Of a DNA stretch of 64,000 nt, positions 30,437 to 40,243 are shown piece by piece (positions within the stretch are counted from its first letter, which is position 1; each line of letters begins with the position of its first letter). The stretch is taken from assembly GCA_937927335.1 (NCBI GenBank), contig CALBDU010000091.1, forward strand, positions 9,327 through 73,326. Direction: 5' to 3'. A program made the translations under genes and the position numbers. A model generated the notes under the pieces. That model did not search any database and had not been told where the DNA came from. It saw only the letters and a program-made list of their open reading frames with translations. Origin of the DNA: an uncultured Clostridium sp. (GTDB lineage Bacteria; Bacillota; Clostridia; Clostridiales; Clostridiaceae).

Positions 30437-33400
30437 TTACATATTGAACAGAGAAAGTTGGTTGGATTCCGGCAGCCCGGCAAGGCAGTGATGGTTATCC
30501 AATGTTTCTACTACAGTCTTTGATACCCTGGCCCTTATACGGAGATCTTCCTTTGAAATGAACTCTCCATTATCTCTGGCTTCCACTATACTTTTAGCAG
30601 CGTTAATTCCTACTCCCTGCAGTGAATTGATGGGTAGTCTTATGCCGTCCTCCTCAATTAAAAACTTAACTGCATCAGACTTATATAAATCAACTCTGAG
30701 GAACTTTATCTTCCTTTTATGCATTTCATATGCAATTTCCAGTGTAGTTATAAGTCCTTTGTCCTTCTGGGTAAGGTTATTACCCATAGAATTAAGTTCC
30801 TGCAGCTTTTTGGCAATAACCTCTTCACCCTGGACAAGCAGTTCAGCGTCAAAATCATCTGCTCTCACAGTGAAATAGGTGGTATAGTATTCCTTTGGAT
30901 AGTATACCTTAAAATAAGCTATTCTTACAGCCATCATTACATAAGCCACAGCATGCCCCTTAGGGAACATATATTTTATCTTTTTGCAGGATTCAATATA
31001 CCACTGCGGAACCTTGTACTCAAGCATGATAGCTTCATGCTCAGGACTTAAGCCTTTTCCCTTACGAACCTTTTCCATAATTGAAAAGGCTGTTTTGGGG
31101 GGAAGCCCCTTGTGTATAAGATATACCATAATATCATCCCTGGTGGAAATACATTCGCTCAGCGTGGTGTAGCCTTCTTTAATATAATATTGAGCGTTAT
31201 TTAGCCATACATCGGTTCCATGAGAAAGACCGGATATTCTAACCAAATCTGAAAAAGTCTTAGGCTGAGTATCTAAAAGCATCTGTCTTACAAACTTTGT
31301 TCCAAATTCAGGTAGTCCATAGGTACCAACTTCACAATTCAGCTCTTCTCTTGTGACGCCCAGGGCATCTGGGGCGGTAAAGAGACTTAGCACTTTTTCA
31401 TCCGATAAGGGAAGAGTTTTTGGGTCAATACCGGTAAGATCCTGCAGCATCCTTAACACTGTAGGGTCGTCATGACCAAGTATGTCAAGCTTCAGCAGCC
31501 TTCCGCTGATGGAATGATAGTCAAAGTGAGTAGTGATTATATCTGAATCGTTGTCATCAGCCGGATGCTGTATAGGAGTAAAGTTGAATATTTCATTGTC
31601 GCTTGGCACAACCATAACTCCCCCAGGATGTTGTCCTGTAGTTCTCTTTACACCGGTACAGCCTTTCGATAGTCTATCTATTTCTGCTTTATTCATGGTA
31701 AGGTTTTTTTCATCAACATATTTTTTTACGAAGCCATAGGCGGTTTTTTCAGCAACAGTACCGATAGTACCGGCTTTAAACACATGACCCTTTCCAAACA
31801 GCACCTCTGTGTATTTATGTACCACAGCCTGGTATTCTCCGGAGAAGTTAAGGTCTATATCTGGTTCCTTATCTCCTTCAAAGCCTAAAAAGGTTTCAAA
31901 GGGAATGTCATGGCCATCCTTATTAAATTTTGTGCCGCAATTAGGACAGATTTTATCCGGAAGATCAGCCCCGGAGCTAACAGAACCATCAGTAATAAAT
32001 TCGCTGCTCTTGCAGTTTGGACATACGTAATGGGGCGGAAGTCCATTAACCTCGGTTATATTTGACATTGTAGCCACAAAGGATGAGCCTACAGATCCTC
32101 TGGAACCTACCAGGTAGCCATCCTCATAGGACTTTGCCACCAGCTTTTGAGCTATGAGGTAAAGCACCGCATAGCCATTATTTATTATAGAGTTCAGCTC
32201 CTTGTTCATTCTTTTTTCAACTATTTCAGGAATTGTTTCCCCATAAACGGAATGTACCTTATTTATTACCATCTCCTTAATTTCCTCTTCGGCTCCTTCT
32301 ATCTTCGGAGTGAAGGTTTCGTCAGGAATTGGCTTTACCTCCCCAATCATATCAGCTATCTTGTTTGTGTTGTATATAACAACCTCTTTGGCCTTTTCCT
32401 CTCCAAGATATTGAAATTCCCTAAGCATTTCCTCCGTGGTCCTGAAATACAATGGTGGCTGCTCATCAGCATCAGAATATTTTTGACCGTGCATTAGGAT
32501 TTTTCTGAAGACCTCATCACGTGGATTTAAAAAGTGTACGTCACAGGTAGCTGCCACCGGAAGATTATATTTTTCTCCAAGGCTGCATATTTTCCTGTTT
32601 AATTCCATAAGTTCATCTTGATCCTTCACATCGCCTTTCCTTACAAGAAACATATTATTTGCTATAGGCTGTATTTCCAGATAATCATAAAAGCTCACCA
32701 AATCCTGGAGCTCATCTAATGTTTTTCCGGAAAGCAGTTCCTTGTAAACCTGTCCGGCCTCACAGGCGGAACCAATTATAAGCCCTTCCCTATATTGCTG
32801 TATCAGGCTTTTTGGCATTCTGGGCTTTTTATAAAAGTAGTCCAGGTTAGAAAAGGATACCAGCTTATAAAGATTTTTTAAGCCAGTCTGGTTTGAAGCC
32901 AAAATAATTAAATGGTAGTAGTTAAGTTTTTTATAATCAAGATTTTTTAAATATTCTTCGTTGAGCTCCTTAAGGGTTTTAACATTTTGTTCCTCAAGAA
33001 GCTTGAAGCAGTGCAGCATTATTGCTGCAGCAGTTTTGGCATCATCCACAGCACGATGATGGCTTCCCATATTAATTTTCAGGTGCTTTGCAATGGTATC
33101 GAGCTTATATCTTCTTAATTCCGGAAGCAGAAATTTTGCAAGGGGAATGGTATCCAGCACCGGATTATTAAATTCTAAGCCAAGATCTTTGCAGTTCTTT
33201 TTTATAAATGAAACATCAAATTCAGCATTGTGGGCAGCCAGCACTGCAGCACCAGCAAATTCCATGAATTCTCCAAGAACTTGATTTATGCTGTCAGCAT
33301 TCTTTACCATTTCATCTGTAATTCCTGTGAGCTCCACTATCCTGTATGGTATAGGAACTTTTGGATTTACAAATCTGCTGAAAGTATCAGTTACTTTTCC

Positions 33401-34690
33401 ATCCTCAATTTTCACAGCGCCAATTTCAATGATTTTATCGTTATTGCAGGAAAAGCCTGTGGTCTCAATATCAAAAACAACAAATGGGCCAGTGAGGGTT
33501 TCGTTGGTACTGCCTGTAACAATAGCAGCACCATCATCCACCAGATAAGCTTCAATGCCGTAAATTACTTTTATATTGTTCTTTTTGGCGGTGTCCATAG
33601 CATCTGGATAAGCTTGTACAACCCCGTGATCTGTAATTGCCAAAGCCTTGTGCCCCCATTTTGCGGCTGTGGAAACAAGCTCCTTAACACCAGTTATGCC
33701 GTCCATGGCACTCATATTTGTATGGAGGTGCAGCTCCACCCTCTTTTCCTCCGAACCGTCCATTCTTTCAATTCGGGTTGTTTTTACTATATCTCTAGCC
33801 ATCATAACAATTTCATTCTCGTAGGGATCGTTTATAACTTCTCCTCTTATTTTAAAGCTTTTACCTTCCTTAACTTCATCCATTATTCTATCCAGGTCCT
33901 TGGGCTTTGGAAAAAGCTTAATTGTGATGGAACTTGTGTAGTCTGTTATATAAAATATAAATATTTTCTTGCCTTTTTTTGTTTCTATTATTTCCCTTTG
34001 AAAAATATCTCCACTAATTACGCATTCCTTTAAGGGTTCTGTTATCAGATTAATATCCATAGGAAGCTCGTCAATTTTTCTTCCGGTTATTATTCCATCA
34101 ACGGCTGGAGCCTTTTCTATTTCCTTTTCCTTTATTTCAGCCTTTACAAATGCAGGCTTAAATTGAATGGGTTCAGGGTTAAAGCTTTTTTCTTCTATAA
34201 CAGCATCATACCTGAAATCTATATCAGCCTTTATGCCAAAAAGATCGTTAATGGTATTACGCAATATACCTTCAAGGTTACGATTTTTAAGAAGGGTATG
34301 CATGAATTTATTTCCATAGGCTATGGTAAGAGTATCCTTCTCCACTGCTCGTTTTGAGGTAATTAAGCAGCCTTTACACATTGGAAGATAGGAACTGGTA
34401 TAATCTACTAGTTCGATCCAATATTTACTGCTTATCTCCTCCAGAGTTACGTCGGATATATCCTTGAAAAAAATCAAATTTACTTCCAGATCAATATTCA
34501 GCAATTGACTCACAGCACGCCGTATTTTTGATTCGCTGATTTTATCTATTGTATTTTTCGATTTCATTATTAATTTCAGGCTATTAGCTTTTTTTAGATA
34601 CTGAACCCTTAGGATTTCCAGGTCATTATCTGCAAAAACTTCCCTGCAATCAGTATTGTTCTTAAGAACAGCACCAATATTTATACCCAC
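30437..34690 (-). CDS. polC: DNA polymerase III alpha subunit, PolC type
   Basis: PolC is the main replicative polymerase of low-GC Gram-positives, with built-in 3'-5' proofreading. The protein (1,417 residues from the preferred start) shows, in order: an N-terminal domain and OB fold; PHP (ELHLHTNMSAMDGI, AITDHGVVQAYPDAM); the inserted DnaQ-like exonuclease (FVVFDIETTGF, HNAEFDVSF, HHRAVDDAKTAA); a four-Cys zinc site (CPNC...CPNCG) that is specific to PolC; and the polymerase motif EPDIDLNFSGEYQ. I place the start at the GTG at 34690, with GGAGG 7 nt upstream. The open frame continues to 34723 but would bury that site. It follows ispG; proS, which precedes polC in Bacillus, is absent. Confidence 0.97.
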   Translation of the reverse strand: MGINIGAVLKNNTDCREVFADNDLEILRVQYLKKANSLKLIMKSKNTIDKISESKIRRAVSQLLNIDLEVNLIFFKDISDVTLEEISSKYWIELVDYTSSYLPMCKGCLITSKRAVEKDTLTIAYGNKFMHTLLKNRNLEGILRNTINDLFGIKADIDFRYDAVIEEKSFNPEPIQFKPAFVKAEIKEKEIEKAPAVDGIITGRKIDELPMDINLITEPLKECVISGDIFQREIIETKKGKKIFIFYITDYTSSITIKLFPKPKDLDRIMDEVKEGKSFKIRGEVINDPYENEIVMMARDIVKTTRIERMDGSEEKRVELHLHTNMSAMDGITGVKELVSTAAKWGHKALAITDHGVVQAYPDAMDTAKKNNIKVIYGIEAYLVDDGAAIVTGSTNETLTGPFVVFDIETTGFSCNNDKIIEIGAVKIEDGKVTDTFSRFVNPKVPIPYRIVELTGITDEMVKNADSINQVLGEFMEFAGAAVLAAHNAEFDVSFIKKNCKDLGLEFNNPVLDTIPLAKFLLPELRRYKLDTIAKHLKINMGSHHRAVDDAKTAAAIMLHCFKLLEEQNVKTLKELNEEYLKNLDYKKLNYYHLIILASNQTGLKNLYKLVSFSNLDYFYKKPRMPKSLIQQYREGLIIGSACEAGQVYKELLSGKTLDELQDLVSFYDYLEIQPIANNMFLVRKGDVKDQDELMELNRKICSLGEKYNLPVAATCDVHFLNPRDEVFRKILMHGQKYSDADEQPPLYFRTTEEMLREFQYLGEEKAKEVVIYNTNKIADMIGEVKPIPDETFTPKIEGAEEEIKEMVINKVHSVYGETIPEIVEKRMNKELNSIINNGYAVLYLIAQKLVAKSYEDGYLVGSRGSVGSSFVATMSNITEVNGLPPHYVCPNCKSSEFITDGSVSSGADLPDKICPNCGTKFNKDGHDIPFETFLGFEGDKEPDIDLNFSGEYQAVVHKYTEVLFGKGHVFKAGTIGTVAEKTAYGFVKKYVDEKNLTMNKAEIDRLSKGCTGVKRTTGQHPGGVMVVPSDNEIFNFTPIQHPADDNDSDIITTHFDYHSISGRLLKLDILGHDDPTVLRMLQDLTGIDPKTLPLSDEKVLSLFTAPDALGVTREELNCEVGTYGLPEFGTKFVRQMLLDTQPKTFSDLVRISGLSHGTDVWLNNAQYYIKEGYTTLSECISTRDDIMVYLIHKGLPPKTAFSIMEKVRKGKGLSPEHEAIMLEYKVPQWYIESCKKIKYMFPKGHAVAYVMMAVRIAYFKVYYPKEYYTTYFTVRADDFDAELLVQGEEVIAKKLQELNSMGNNLTQKDKGLITTLEIAYEMHKRKIKFLRVDLYKSDAVKFLIEEDGIRLPINSLQGVGINAAKSIVEARDNGEFISKEDLRIRARVSKTVVETLDNHHCLAGLPESNQLSLFNM

Positions 34691-34733
34691 TGTAATTCCT
34701 CCATATATTAAAATATCAGACAAAAGCCTGATA

Positions 34734-35783
34734 TTACATATTTTCTATTTCCTTTATTAGTTCCTCTACCAGATTTTCTTCCTTGACTTTTTTAATGATC
34801 TTTCCTTTTTTAAATATAAGGCCTTCACCCACGCCGCCTGCAATGCCTATATCAGCTTCTCTTGCTTCTCCAGGGCCGTTTACCACACAGCCCATTATTG
34901 CAACTTTTATGTTCTTATTGCAGTCTGCCAGTTTATCCTCTACCTCTTTAGCTATATCAATAAGGCTTATTCTTGTTCTGCCGCAGGTAGGGCAGGAAAT
35001 AAATTCTATACCTTCATTTATGTATCCTATGGATCGAAGGATTTCCCTGCCTGTACGCACTTCCTCTACAGGATCGCCGGTTAAGGATACCCGGATTGTA
35101 TCCCCTATGCCTTCACAGAGCAAAGTACCAATACCAATACTGGATTTAATGGTTCCCCTCCAGGGTGTGCCTGCTTCAGTTACCCCCAGATGCAGCGGGT
35201 AATTGACCTTTTCAGATATCATTCTGTAGCTTTCTATCATTTGAAGAACATTTGAGGATTTTATTGAAATAGCTATATCATAAAAGCTTACCTTTTCCAA
35301 TATATTAACATGTTCCAAAGCGCTTTCCACCAAAGCTTCCGGGCAGACTCTTCCGTATTTGTCCAAAATATCCTTTTTAAGTGAACCGGAATTTACACCA
35401 ATCCTTATAGGTATACCTCCCTGCTTAGCCCTTTCTGCAAGAAGCTTAACCTTTTCAATACCACCGATATTTCCAGGATTAATCCTTAAGGCTGCAATGC
35501 CAGCATCCATAGCAGAAAGAGCAAGTCTGTAATCGAAATGGATATCTGCAACTACGGGGATGGAAATAGCCTTTATAATATTTTTCAATGCGATGGAGGC
35601 TTCCATATCCGGTACTGCACATCTTACTATATCACAGCCTGCTTTTTCCAAAGATTTTATTTGCAGAACTGTGGATTCGACGTCCCTTGTATCCGTATTA
35701 GTCATAGATTGGACGGATATGGGCGCATCTCCTCCCACATACAGGGCTCCTACTTTTATTTGTTTGGTTTTTTTTCTAATCAA
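34734..35783 (-). CDS. ispG: 4-hydroxy-3-methylbut-2-enyl diphosphate synthase (IspG)
   Basis: IspG performs the penultimate step of the MEP isoprenoid pathway, reductively opening the cyclodiphosphate with a 4Fe-4S cluster. The TIM-barrel part has PISVQSMTNTDTRDV and LRINPGNIGG; the cluster domain has SCPTCGRTR with two Cys and the third in MGCVVNGPGEA. I choose the TTG at 35783 (349 residues, the usual clostridial length), giving RKKTKQIKVG at the N-terminus and GGAG 9 nt upstream. An open frame reaches 35807, where no ribosome binding site is seen, and the ATG at 35792 lies against GGAG. It joins uppS, cdsA, dxr and rseP in an envelope-lipid block. Confidence 0.94.
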   Translation of the reverse strand: MIRKKTKQIKVGALYVGGDAPISVQSMTNTDTRDVESTVLQIKSLEKAGCDIVRCAVPDMEASIALKNIIKAISIPVVADIHFDYRLALSAMDAGIAALRINPGNIGGIEKVKLLAERAKQGGIPIRIGVNSGSLKKDILDKYGRVCPEALVESALEHVNILEKVSFYDIAISIKSSNVLQMIESYRMISEKVNYPLHLGVTEAGTPWRGTIKSSIGIGTLLCEGIGDTIRVSLTGDPVEEVRTGREILRSIGYINEGIEFISCPTCGRTRISLIDIAKEVEDKLADCNKNIKVAIMGCVVNGPGEAREADIGIAGGVGEGLIFKKGKIIKKVKEENLVEELIKEIENM

Positions 35784-35803
35784 GCAGTTCATCTCCAATT
35801 TTA

Positions 35804-36811
35804 TCAAAGGTTAATAGGATATAGTATATCCTTTATGGTAACCAGTATCATAAGCACCATAAGTGCAGCAAAGCCAAAATAGTTTATCAGTCCTACCTTA
35901 TTGTCATCCACTTTTTTGCCTGTAATTATTTCGAATAAAAACAGGAATATGAAGCCTCCATCCAAGGCAGGAAATGGAATAATATTAAATATGGCCAGCT
36001 GAATGCTGATGTATGCAGCAAAGGACATTAAAGTAAGAATTCCTGCCTTGGCTGCGGCACCAGAAAATTTTATTATGGTTACAGGTCCGCCAAAGTCGTT
36101 CATTGAAGCTTTGCCGGAAATCAATGTTTTTAAGAAGCCTGCAGTCTGCTTGGTCAGAGACCAGGCTTCCTTAGCACCGTAAGCGGATGCCTGCAAGGCA
36201 TTAGGTCGAACTTCAGATGGATAAATCCCTACTATATAACGGTTTAGCTGAGTATCTTTAACAGGGGTCACCTTCACTGTTTTAAGAGTATTATCCCTTG
36301 AATAAGTTATATTCAAGGCTGTTCCGTTGGAAGTGTAAACACCGGTAACAAAATCCTCCCAGGTGGATATGCCTGAATTATTTACTTTTATTAACTTGTC
36401 ACCAGGAAGCAATCCAGCGCCTTGAGCAGGACCGTTTGGAGTAAGCTGCCCGATTATAGGTGCCATATACCCTTTAAACCCTGCAATAACTGCAAATAAT
36501 ACCACTCCAAGAATTAAGTTCATAATAGGGCCCGCAATAACTATGCTGAGTTTTCTAAGAGGGCTTTTATTGTTAAATGCTCTGGGATCCGTTGAAGCAC
36601 CTTCATCACCCAGCATTTTCACATAACCTCCTATAGGAAATGCCTTAATAAGATATTTAGTTTCCTTTCCCTGGAATGCAAACAGTTTTGGCCCCATGCC
36701 AAGAGAAAACTCCTCAACCATAACGTTATTAAGCTTTGCCATAGTAAAATGTCCTAATTCATGAATGATAATTAAAATACTGAATGCCAAAATTGCATAA
36801 ATTATATACAA
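35804..36811 (-). CDS. rseP: Site-2 intramembrane zinc metalloprotease RseP
   Basis: RseP-type proteases cut regulatory proteins and leftover signal peptides within the membrane. The 335-residue protein has the zinc motif HELGH (His17, Glu18, His21) in the first membrane helix, a PDZ domain (about 125-190, LLPGDKLIKVNNSGI), and the third ligand in NIIPFPALDGGF near the C-terminus. Four membrane segments are visible. The anti-sigma substrate is unknown. It lies between dxr and ispG, as in most Firmicutes. Confidence 0.93.
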   Translation of the reverse strand: MYIIYAILAFSILIIIHELGHFTMAKLNNVMVEEFSLGMGPKLFAFQGKETKYLIKAFPIGGYVKMLGDEGASTDPRAFNNKSPLRKLSIVIAGPIMNLILGVVLFAVIAGFKGYMAPIIGQLTPNGPAQGAGLLPGDKLIKVNNSGISTWEDFVTGVYTSNGTALNITYSRDNTLKTVKVTPVKDTQLNRYIVGIYPSEVRPNALQASAYGAKEAWSLTKQTAGFLKTLISGKASMNDFGGPVTIIKFSGAAAKAGILTLMSFAAYISIQLAIFNIIPFPALDGGFIFLFLFEIITGKKVDDNKVGLINYFGFAALMVLMILVTIKDILYPINL

Positions 36812-36831
36812 ATGTTTTTCCTCCTAATGGA

Positions 36832-37983
36832 TTAATAAGTTTTATATATATATTCTTTTACTGTTTTATCAAGCAATACTATCTCTTCTATTTCAAAATC
36901 CTGCTTATAAGAGAATTTTAACATACATTCCTCAATAATTCTGCTTATATCCAGGAATTTTATTTTCTTGTTCAGGAACAATTCTACAGCAGCCTCATTT
37001 GCTGCGTTTAAAATTGCCGGAAGAGTGCCTCCTGTTTTTCCTGCATCATATGCCAGCTTTAAGCACCTGAAGGTTTCCATATCTGGTTTTTCAAAGGTTA
37101 ATGAACTTATTTCAAAAAGATCAAGGCCTTTTATTACAGATGCTTTTCTTTCAGGGTAATTTAAGGCATACTGTATGGGCAGCCTCATGTCAGGATTGCT
37201 AAGCTGGGCTATAACGCTGCCGTCCACGTATTCTACCATGGAGTGAATAATGCTTTGGGGGTGCACCACTACTTTAATATTGTGGTAGTCAACACCGAAG
37301 AGCCAGTGGGCTTCCATGACCTCCAGTCCCTTATTCATAAGTGTGGCAGAATCAACGGTTATTTTTCTTCCCATATTCCATTTTGGGTGGTTTAAAGCTG
37401 CTTCCAGGGATATATCCTTAAGCTGGCTTGTTTTTTTACCTCTGAATGGACCGCCGGACGCAGTTAGCAGTATGTTTTTTATGTCAGCTTTTTTGTTTCC
37501 CTGAAGGCACTGGAAAACAGCACCATGTTCGGAATCCACGGGCAGTATTTTTACACCTGCTGCAGCTGCTTCCTTCATGACCAGGCTTCCAGCCGCTACA
37601 AGGGTCTCTTTATTTGCCAAAGCTATATTCTTTCCTGCCTTGATGGCATTAATAGTAGGCACAAGACCTATCATACCTACTACAGAAGTTACTACTACAT
37701 CCACTTCAGGAAGACAGGCGATTTTATTTAATCCGTCCATACCTTCCAGCACTTCGGTTTTACAATTTTTATTTCTGCAAAGCTCACTAATTATGTTATA
37801 TGCAGATCCATCCATTATTGCTGCATAGGCAGGCTTGAATTTACCGATAATTTCCATGGTTCGTTTTACATTTTTATTTGAGGATATGGCTGTCAGCTGA
37901 AAGCTGTCCATATCGCTGCTTATAACGTCAAGAGTTTGTGTTCCAATGGAGCCGGTGGCTCCAAGAATGCATATGTTTTTCAT
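36832..37983 (-). CDS. dxr: 1-deoxy-D-xylulose 5-phosphate reductoisomerase
   Basis: Dxr converts DXP to MEP with NADPH, the committed step of the MEP isoprenoid pathway. The sequence has the Rossmann start MKNICILGATGSIGTQTLDV, LANKETLVAAG, the metal and substrate region LPVDSEHGAVFQCL, and MNKGLEVMEAHWLFG. The ATG at 37983 (383 residues) has GAGAGG 7 nt upstream. The frame stays open to 38094, but that stretch overlaps cdsA and is not family-like. It forms a block with cdsA, uppS and ispG. Confidence 0.96.
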   Translation of the reverse strand: MKNICILGATGSIGTQTLDVISSDMDSFQLTAISSNKNVKRTMEIIGKFKPAYAAIMDGSAYNIISELCRNKNCKTEVLEGMDGLNKIACLPEVDVVVTSVVGMIGLVPTINAIKAGKNIALANKETLVAAGSLVMKEAAAAGVKILPVDSEHGAVFQCLQGNKKADIKNILLTASGGPFRGKKTSQLKDISLEAALNHPKWNMGRKITVDSATLMNKGLEVMEAHWLFGVDYHNIKVVVHPQSIIHSMVEYVDGSVIAQLSNPDMRLPIQYALNYPERKASVIKGLDLFEISSLTFEKPDMETFRCLKLAYDAGKTGGTLPAILNAANEAAVELFLNKKIKFLDISRIIEECMLKFSYKQDFEIEEIVLLDKTVKEYIYKTY

Positions 37984-38014
37984 TTCAATCCTCTCAGTAA
38001 TAAAATTATATGTA

Positions 38015-38821
38015 TTAAACACCCATATTAAGTACAAAAGACAAATAATAAAATACAATAACAGAAGTAAAAAGTATACTGTCAAAGCGGTCAAGAATGC
38101 CGCCGTGTCCAGGTATCAGATTACTGTAATCCTTAACCCCTGCATATCTTTTAATGGAAGATGCAGTCAAATCTCCAAATTGTGAAATAATACCACAAAA
38201 CAGACCAATGATCAGGAAATGTATTACTGAAACATTAATCCCTCTTGATATGACAAACATGCCGAATGCACCGCAGGCTGCAGTACTTCCAATTAATCCC
38301 CCAATGGAGCCTTCTATGGTTTTTTTAGGGCTTACTTTAGGGCAAAGCTTATGTTTCCCAAAAAACCTGCCGGAATAATAAGCTGATGTATCGCACATCC
38401 AGGCAGAAATAAAAATAAGCCATACAAAATAATTTCCATGATGCATATTTTCAACTAATACAATAAAGCTGAAAAATATTGGTATGTAAAGAAAGGATAA
38501 TAACGTCACTGCAATATCCACATAATTAAATCTTGTATCAAAAACTGGAATGCAGAATAATAATAATAAAGCCATTATGGTGAGAAGGAATATAAATTCA
38601 AAGGTTGTGCTTCTTCCCAGCATAATGTAATAAACTATGCATAAAAGGTAGCCGGCATATGTAATGGGATTAATCCCATTGGCTTTTGATACTTTGTAAA
38701 GTTCATACATGCCACCTAAAGAGAGGGCCAGCACAATGTATTTTAATACAATTCCTCCCATAAACAAAAATATTATAAATGGCGACAATACAAGCGCGCC
38801 TAAATATCTGTTATTCATCAT
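38015..38821 (-). CDS. cdsA: Phosphatidate cytidylyltransferase
   Basis: CdsA makes CDP-diacylglycerol, the donor for PgsA and other phospholipid enzymes. The 268-residue protein has about eight membrane helices and the C-terminal family signature region (KHKLCPKVSPKKTIEGSIGG, then FGDLTASSIKRYAGVKDYSNLIPGHGGILDRFDS). The start at 38821 is one of two adjacent ATGs after GGGG. It follows uppS by 12 nt. Confidence 0.95.
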   Translation of the reverse strand: MMNNRYLGALVLSPFIIFLFMGGIVLKYIVLALSLGGMYELYKVSKANGINPITYAGYLLCIVYYIMLGRSTTFEFIFLLTIMALLLLFCIPVFDTRFNYVDIAVTLLSFLYIPIFFSFIVLVENMHHGNYFVWLIFISAWMCDTSAYYSGRFFGKHKLCPKVSPKKTIEGSIGGLIGSTAACGAFGMFVISRGINVSVIHFLIIGLFCGIISQFGDLTASSIKRYAGVKDYSNLIPGHGGILDRFDSILFTSVIVFYYLSFVLNMGV

Positions 38822-38833
38822 ATCAACCCCATG

Positions 38834-39598
38834 TTATTTTATTTTGCCAAATCTCCTGTCTCTCGCCTGGTAGTCATATATTGCCTCATGAAGGTTTTCT
38901 TTTTTAAAGTCAGGCCAGTTTACATTTGAAAACCAGAATTCTGAATATGCACACTGCCACAGCAAAAAATTGCTTAATCTTAATTCTCCGCTGGGTCTTA
39001 TAATCATGTCAGGATCAGGCATACCTTTTGTGTACATGTAATCGGAAATGGTTTTTTCAGTAATTTCAGCACTTATTTTACCAGCCTCGATATCATTATA
39101 TATACAATTAAATGCATGTACAAGTTCATCTCTGCCACCGTAATTAAAAGCAAGGTTTAAGGTTAGGCCTGTATTGTTTTTAGTTTTTTCATAGGATGAG
39201 TTCAGTTCATTCTGGCATGGAACAGGTAATTTCGAAATGTCACCGATGGATTTGATAATAACATTATTAGAATTCAGTTCATCCAATTCCTTGACAAGAT
39301 ATTCCACTAAAAGATTCATAAGGGCATTAACTTCCTCAGCAGGCCTTTTCCAGTTCTCTGTAGAAAAACCATATAGAGTGAGATATTTAACTCCAAGGCT
39401 GCTGCATTCTTTTACTATATCCCTTACGGCTTCGACACCTGCCTTATGTCCCATGGTCCTAGGCAGATTTCTTTCTTTTGCCCACCTTCCGTTTCCATCC
39501 ATAATAATGGCTATATGACCTGGTATTCTTGTCATATCAAGTTTTTTGCCCGAAAGGTCTACATTCTTATTGTTTCTATTTTTAAAAAACCTAAACAA
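38834..39598 (-). CDS. uppS: Undecaprenyl diphosphate synthase
   Basis: UppS elongates farnesyl diphosphate with eight isoprene units in cis, giving the carrier for peptidoglycan and other wall polymers. The 254-residue protein has HIAIIMDGNGRWAKERNLPR with the catalytic Asp, GHKAGVEAV, YLTLYGFSTENWKRP, and the late DPDMIIRPSGELRLSNFLLWQ. The start is a TTG at 39598 with GGAG 8 nt upstream; the first 25 residues are a basic extension. It lies below a strong hairpin at the end of frr. The polyprenyl phosphate it supplies would also serve the UbiA-type enzyme at 5137-6003. Confidence 0.96.
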   Translation of the reverse strand: MFRFFKNRNNKNVDLSGKKLDMTRIPGHIAIIMDGNGRWAKERNLPRTMGHKAGVEAVRDIVKECSSLGVKYLTLYGFSTENWKRPAEEVNALMNLLVEYLVKELDELNSNNVIIKSIGDISKLPVPCQNELNSSYEKTKNNTGLTLNLAFNYGGRDELVHAFNCIYNDIEAGKISAEITEKTISDYMYTKGMPDPDMIIRPSGELRLSNFLLWQCAYSEFWFSNVNWPDFKKENLHEAIYDYQARDRRFGKIK

Positions 39599-39630
39599 TT
39601 ATATATCTCCATTTCATCAAATATTTTCCT

Positions 39631-39668
39631 TAGCAATAAAACCTGCGTTGACGCAGGTTTTATTGCTA
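39631..39668 (-). terminator. Long hairpin between frr and uppS
   Basis: A perfect 17-bp inverted repeat (39631-39647 and 39652-39668) has a 4-nt loop. The inner CCTGCG/CGCAGG stem is followed by TTTTATT, so it works as an intrinsic terminator; the outer part pairs the A- and T-tracts. The frr TAG stop lies in the first arm. Confidence 0.75.
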
Positions 39669-40223
39669 AACTGACATTACTTCTTTTTCCTTAGCATCTA
39701 TGATTTTATCTATTTCCTTGATATATGTATCAGTTTTTTTCTGAATGTCTTCCTCTGCCTTTTTTATTTCATCCTCAGGAAGCTCGTGTTCCTTTTTCAT
39801 TGCTTTTATTTTATCATTACAATCTCTTCTTATGGCTCTTACGGCAACCTTTGTATCTTCTCCTGCTTTTTTAACATTTTTAACAATATTCTTTCTTGTC
39901 TCTTCTGTTAATTCAGGAACTATAAGTCTTATGGCAACACCGTCATTTGAAGGATTAATTCCTAAATCTGATTTCAATATTGCCTTTTCAATAGCCTTTA
40001 TAGAGGATTTGTCCCAAGGCTGGATAAGTAGTATTCTTGGCTCCGGAGCAGAAATATTTGCTAACTGATTTAACGGAGTCACAGTTCCATAGTACTCTGC
40101 TTCAATCCTGTCCAACATTGTAGGGTTGGCTCTCCCAGCCTTCATGGAAGCAAGCTCCTTTTTCAGAACAGCAATGGACTTGCCCATTTTTTCATCTGCT
40201 TTTGCAATAATGTCTTTAATCAT
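39666..40223 (-). CDS. frr: Ribosome recycling factor
   Basis: RRF, with EF-G, splits the post-termination ribosome. The protein is 185 residues from the ATG at 40223, the exact family length, with ADEKMGKSIAVLKKELASMKAGRANP, NISAPEPRILLIQPWD and LTEETRKNIVKNVKK. GGAGG lies 9 nt upstream; a TTG at 40229 is too close to it. The order pyrH-frr-uppS is standard. Confidence 0.97.
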   Translation of the reverse strand: MIKDIIAKADEKMGKSIAVLKKELASMKAGRANPTMLDRIEAEYYGTVTPLNQLANISAPEPRILLIQPWDKSSIKAIEKAILKSDLGINPSNDGVAIRLIVPELTEETRKNIVKNVKKAGEDTKVAVRAIRRDCNDKIKAMKKEHELPEDEIKKAEEDIQKKTDTYIKEIDKIIDAKEKEVMSV

Positions 40224-40243
40224 ATACAAATACCTCCTCTTTA

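Noticed and set aside
33230..34033. 267-codon plus-strand open frame inside polC
   Set aside because: It is antisense to a clearly coding conserved gene, has no ribosome binding site and no recognisable protein pattern; the same holds for the other long plus-strand frames, such as 951-1403 and 27508-27975.
36832..38094. dxr starting at 38094 with a hydrophobic N-terminal leader
   Set aside because: The extra 37 residues overlap cdsA in another frame, have no ribosome binding site, and family members start MKNICILGATGSIG.
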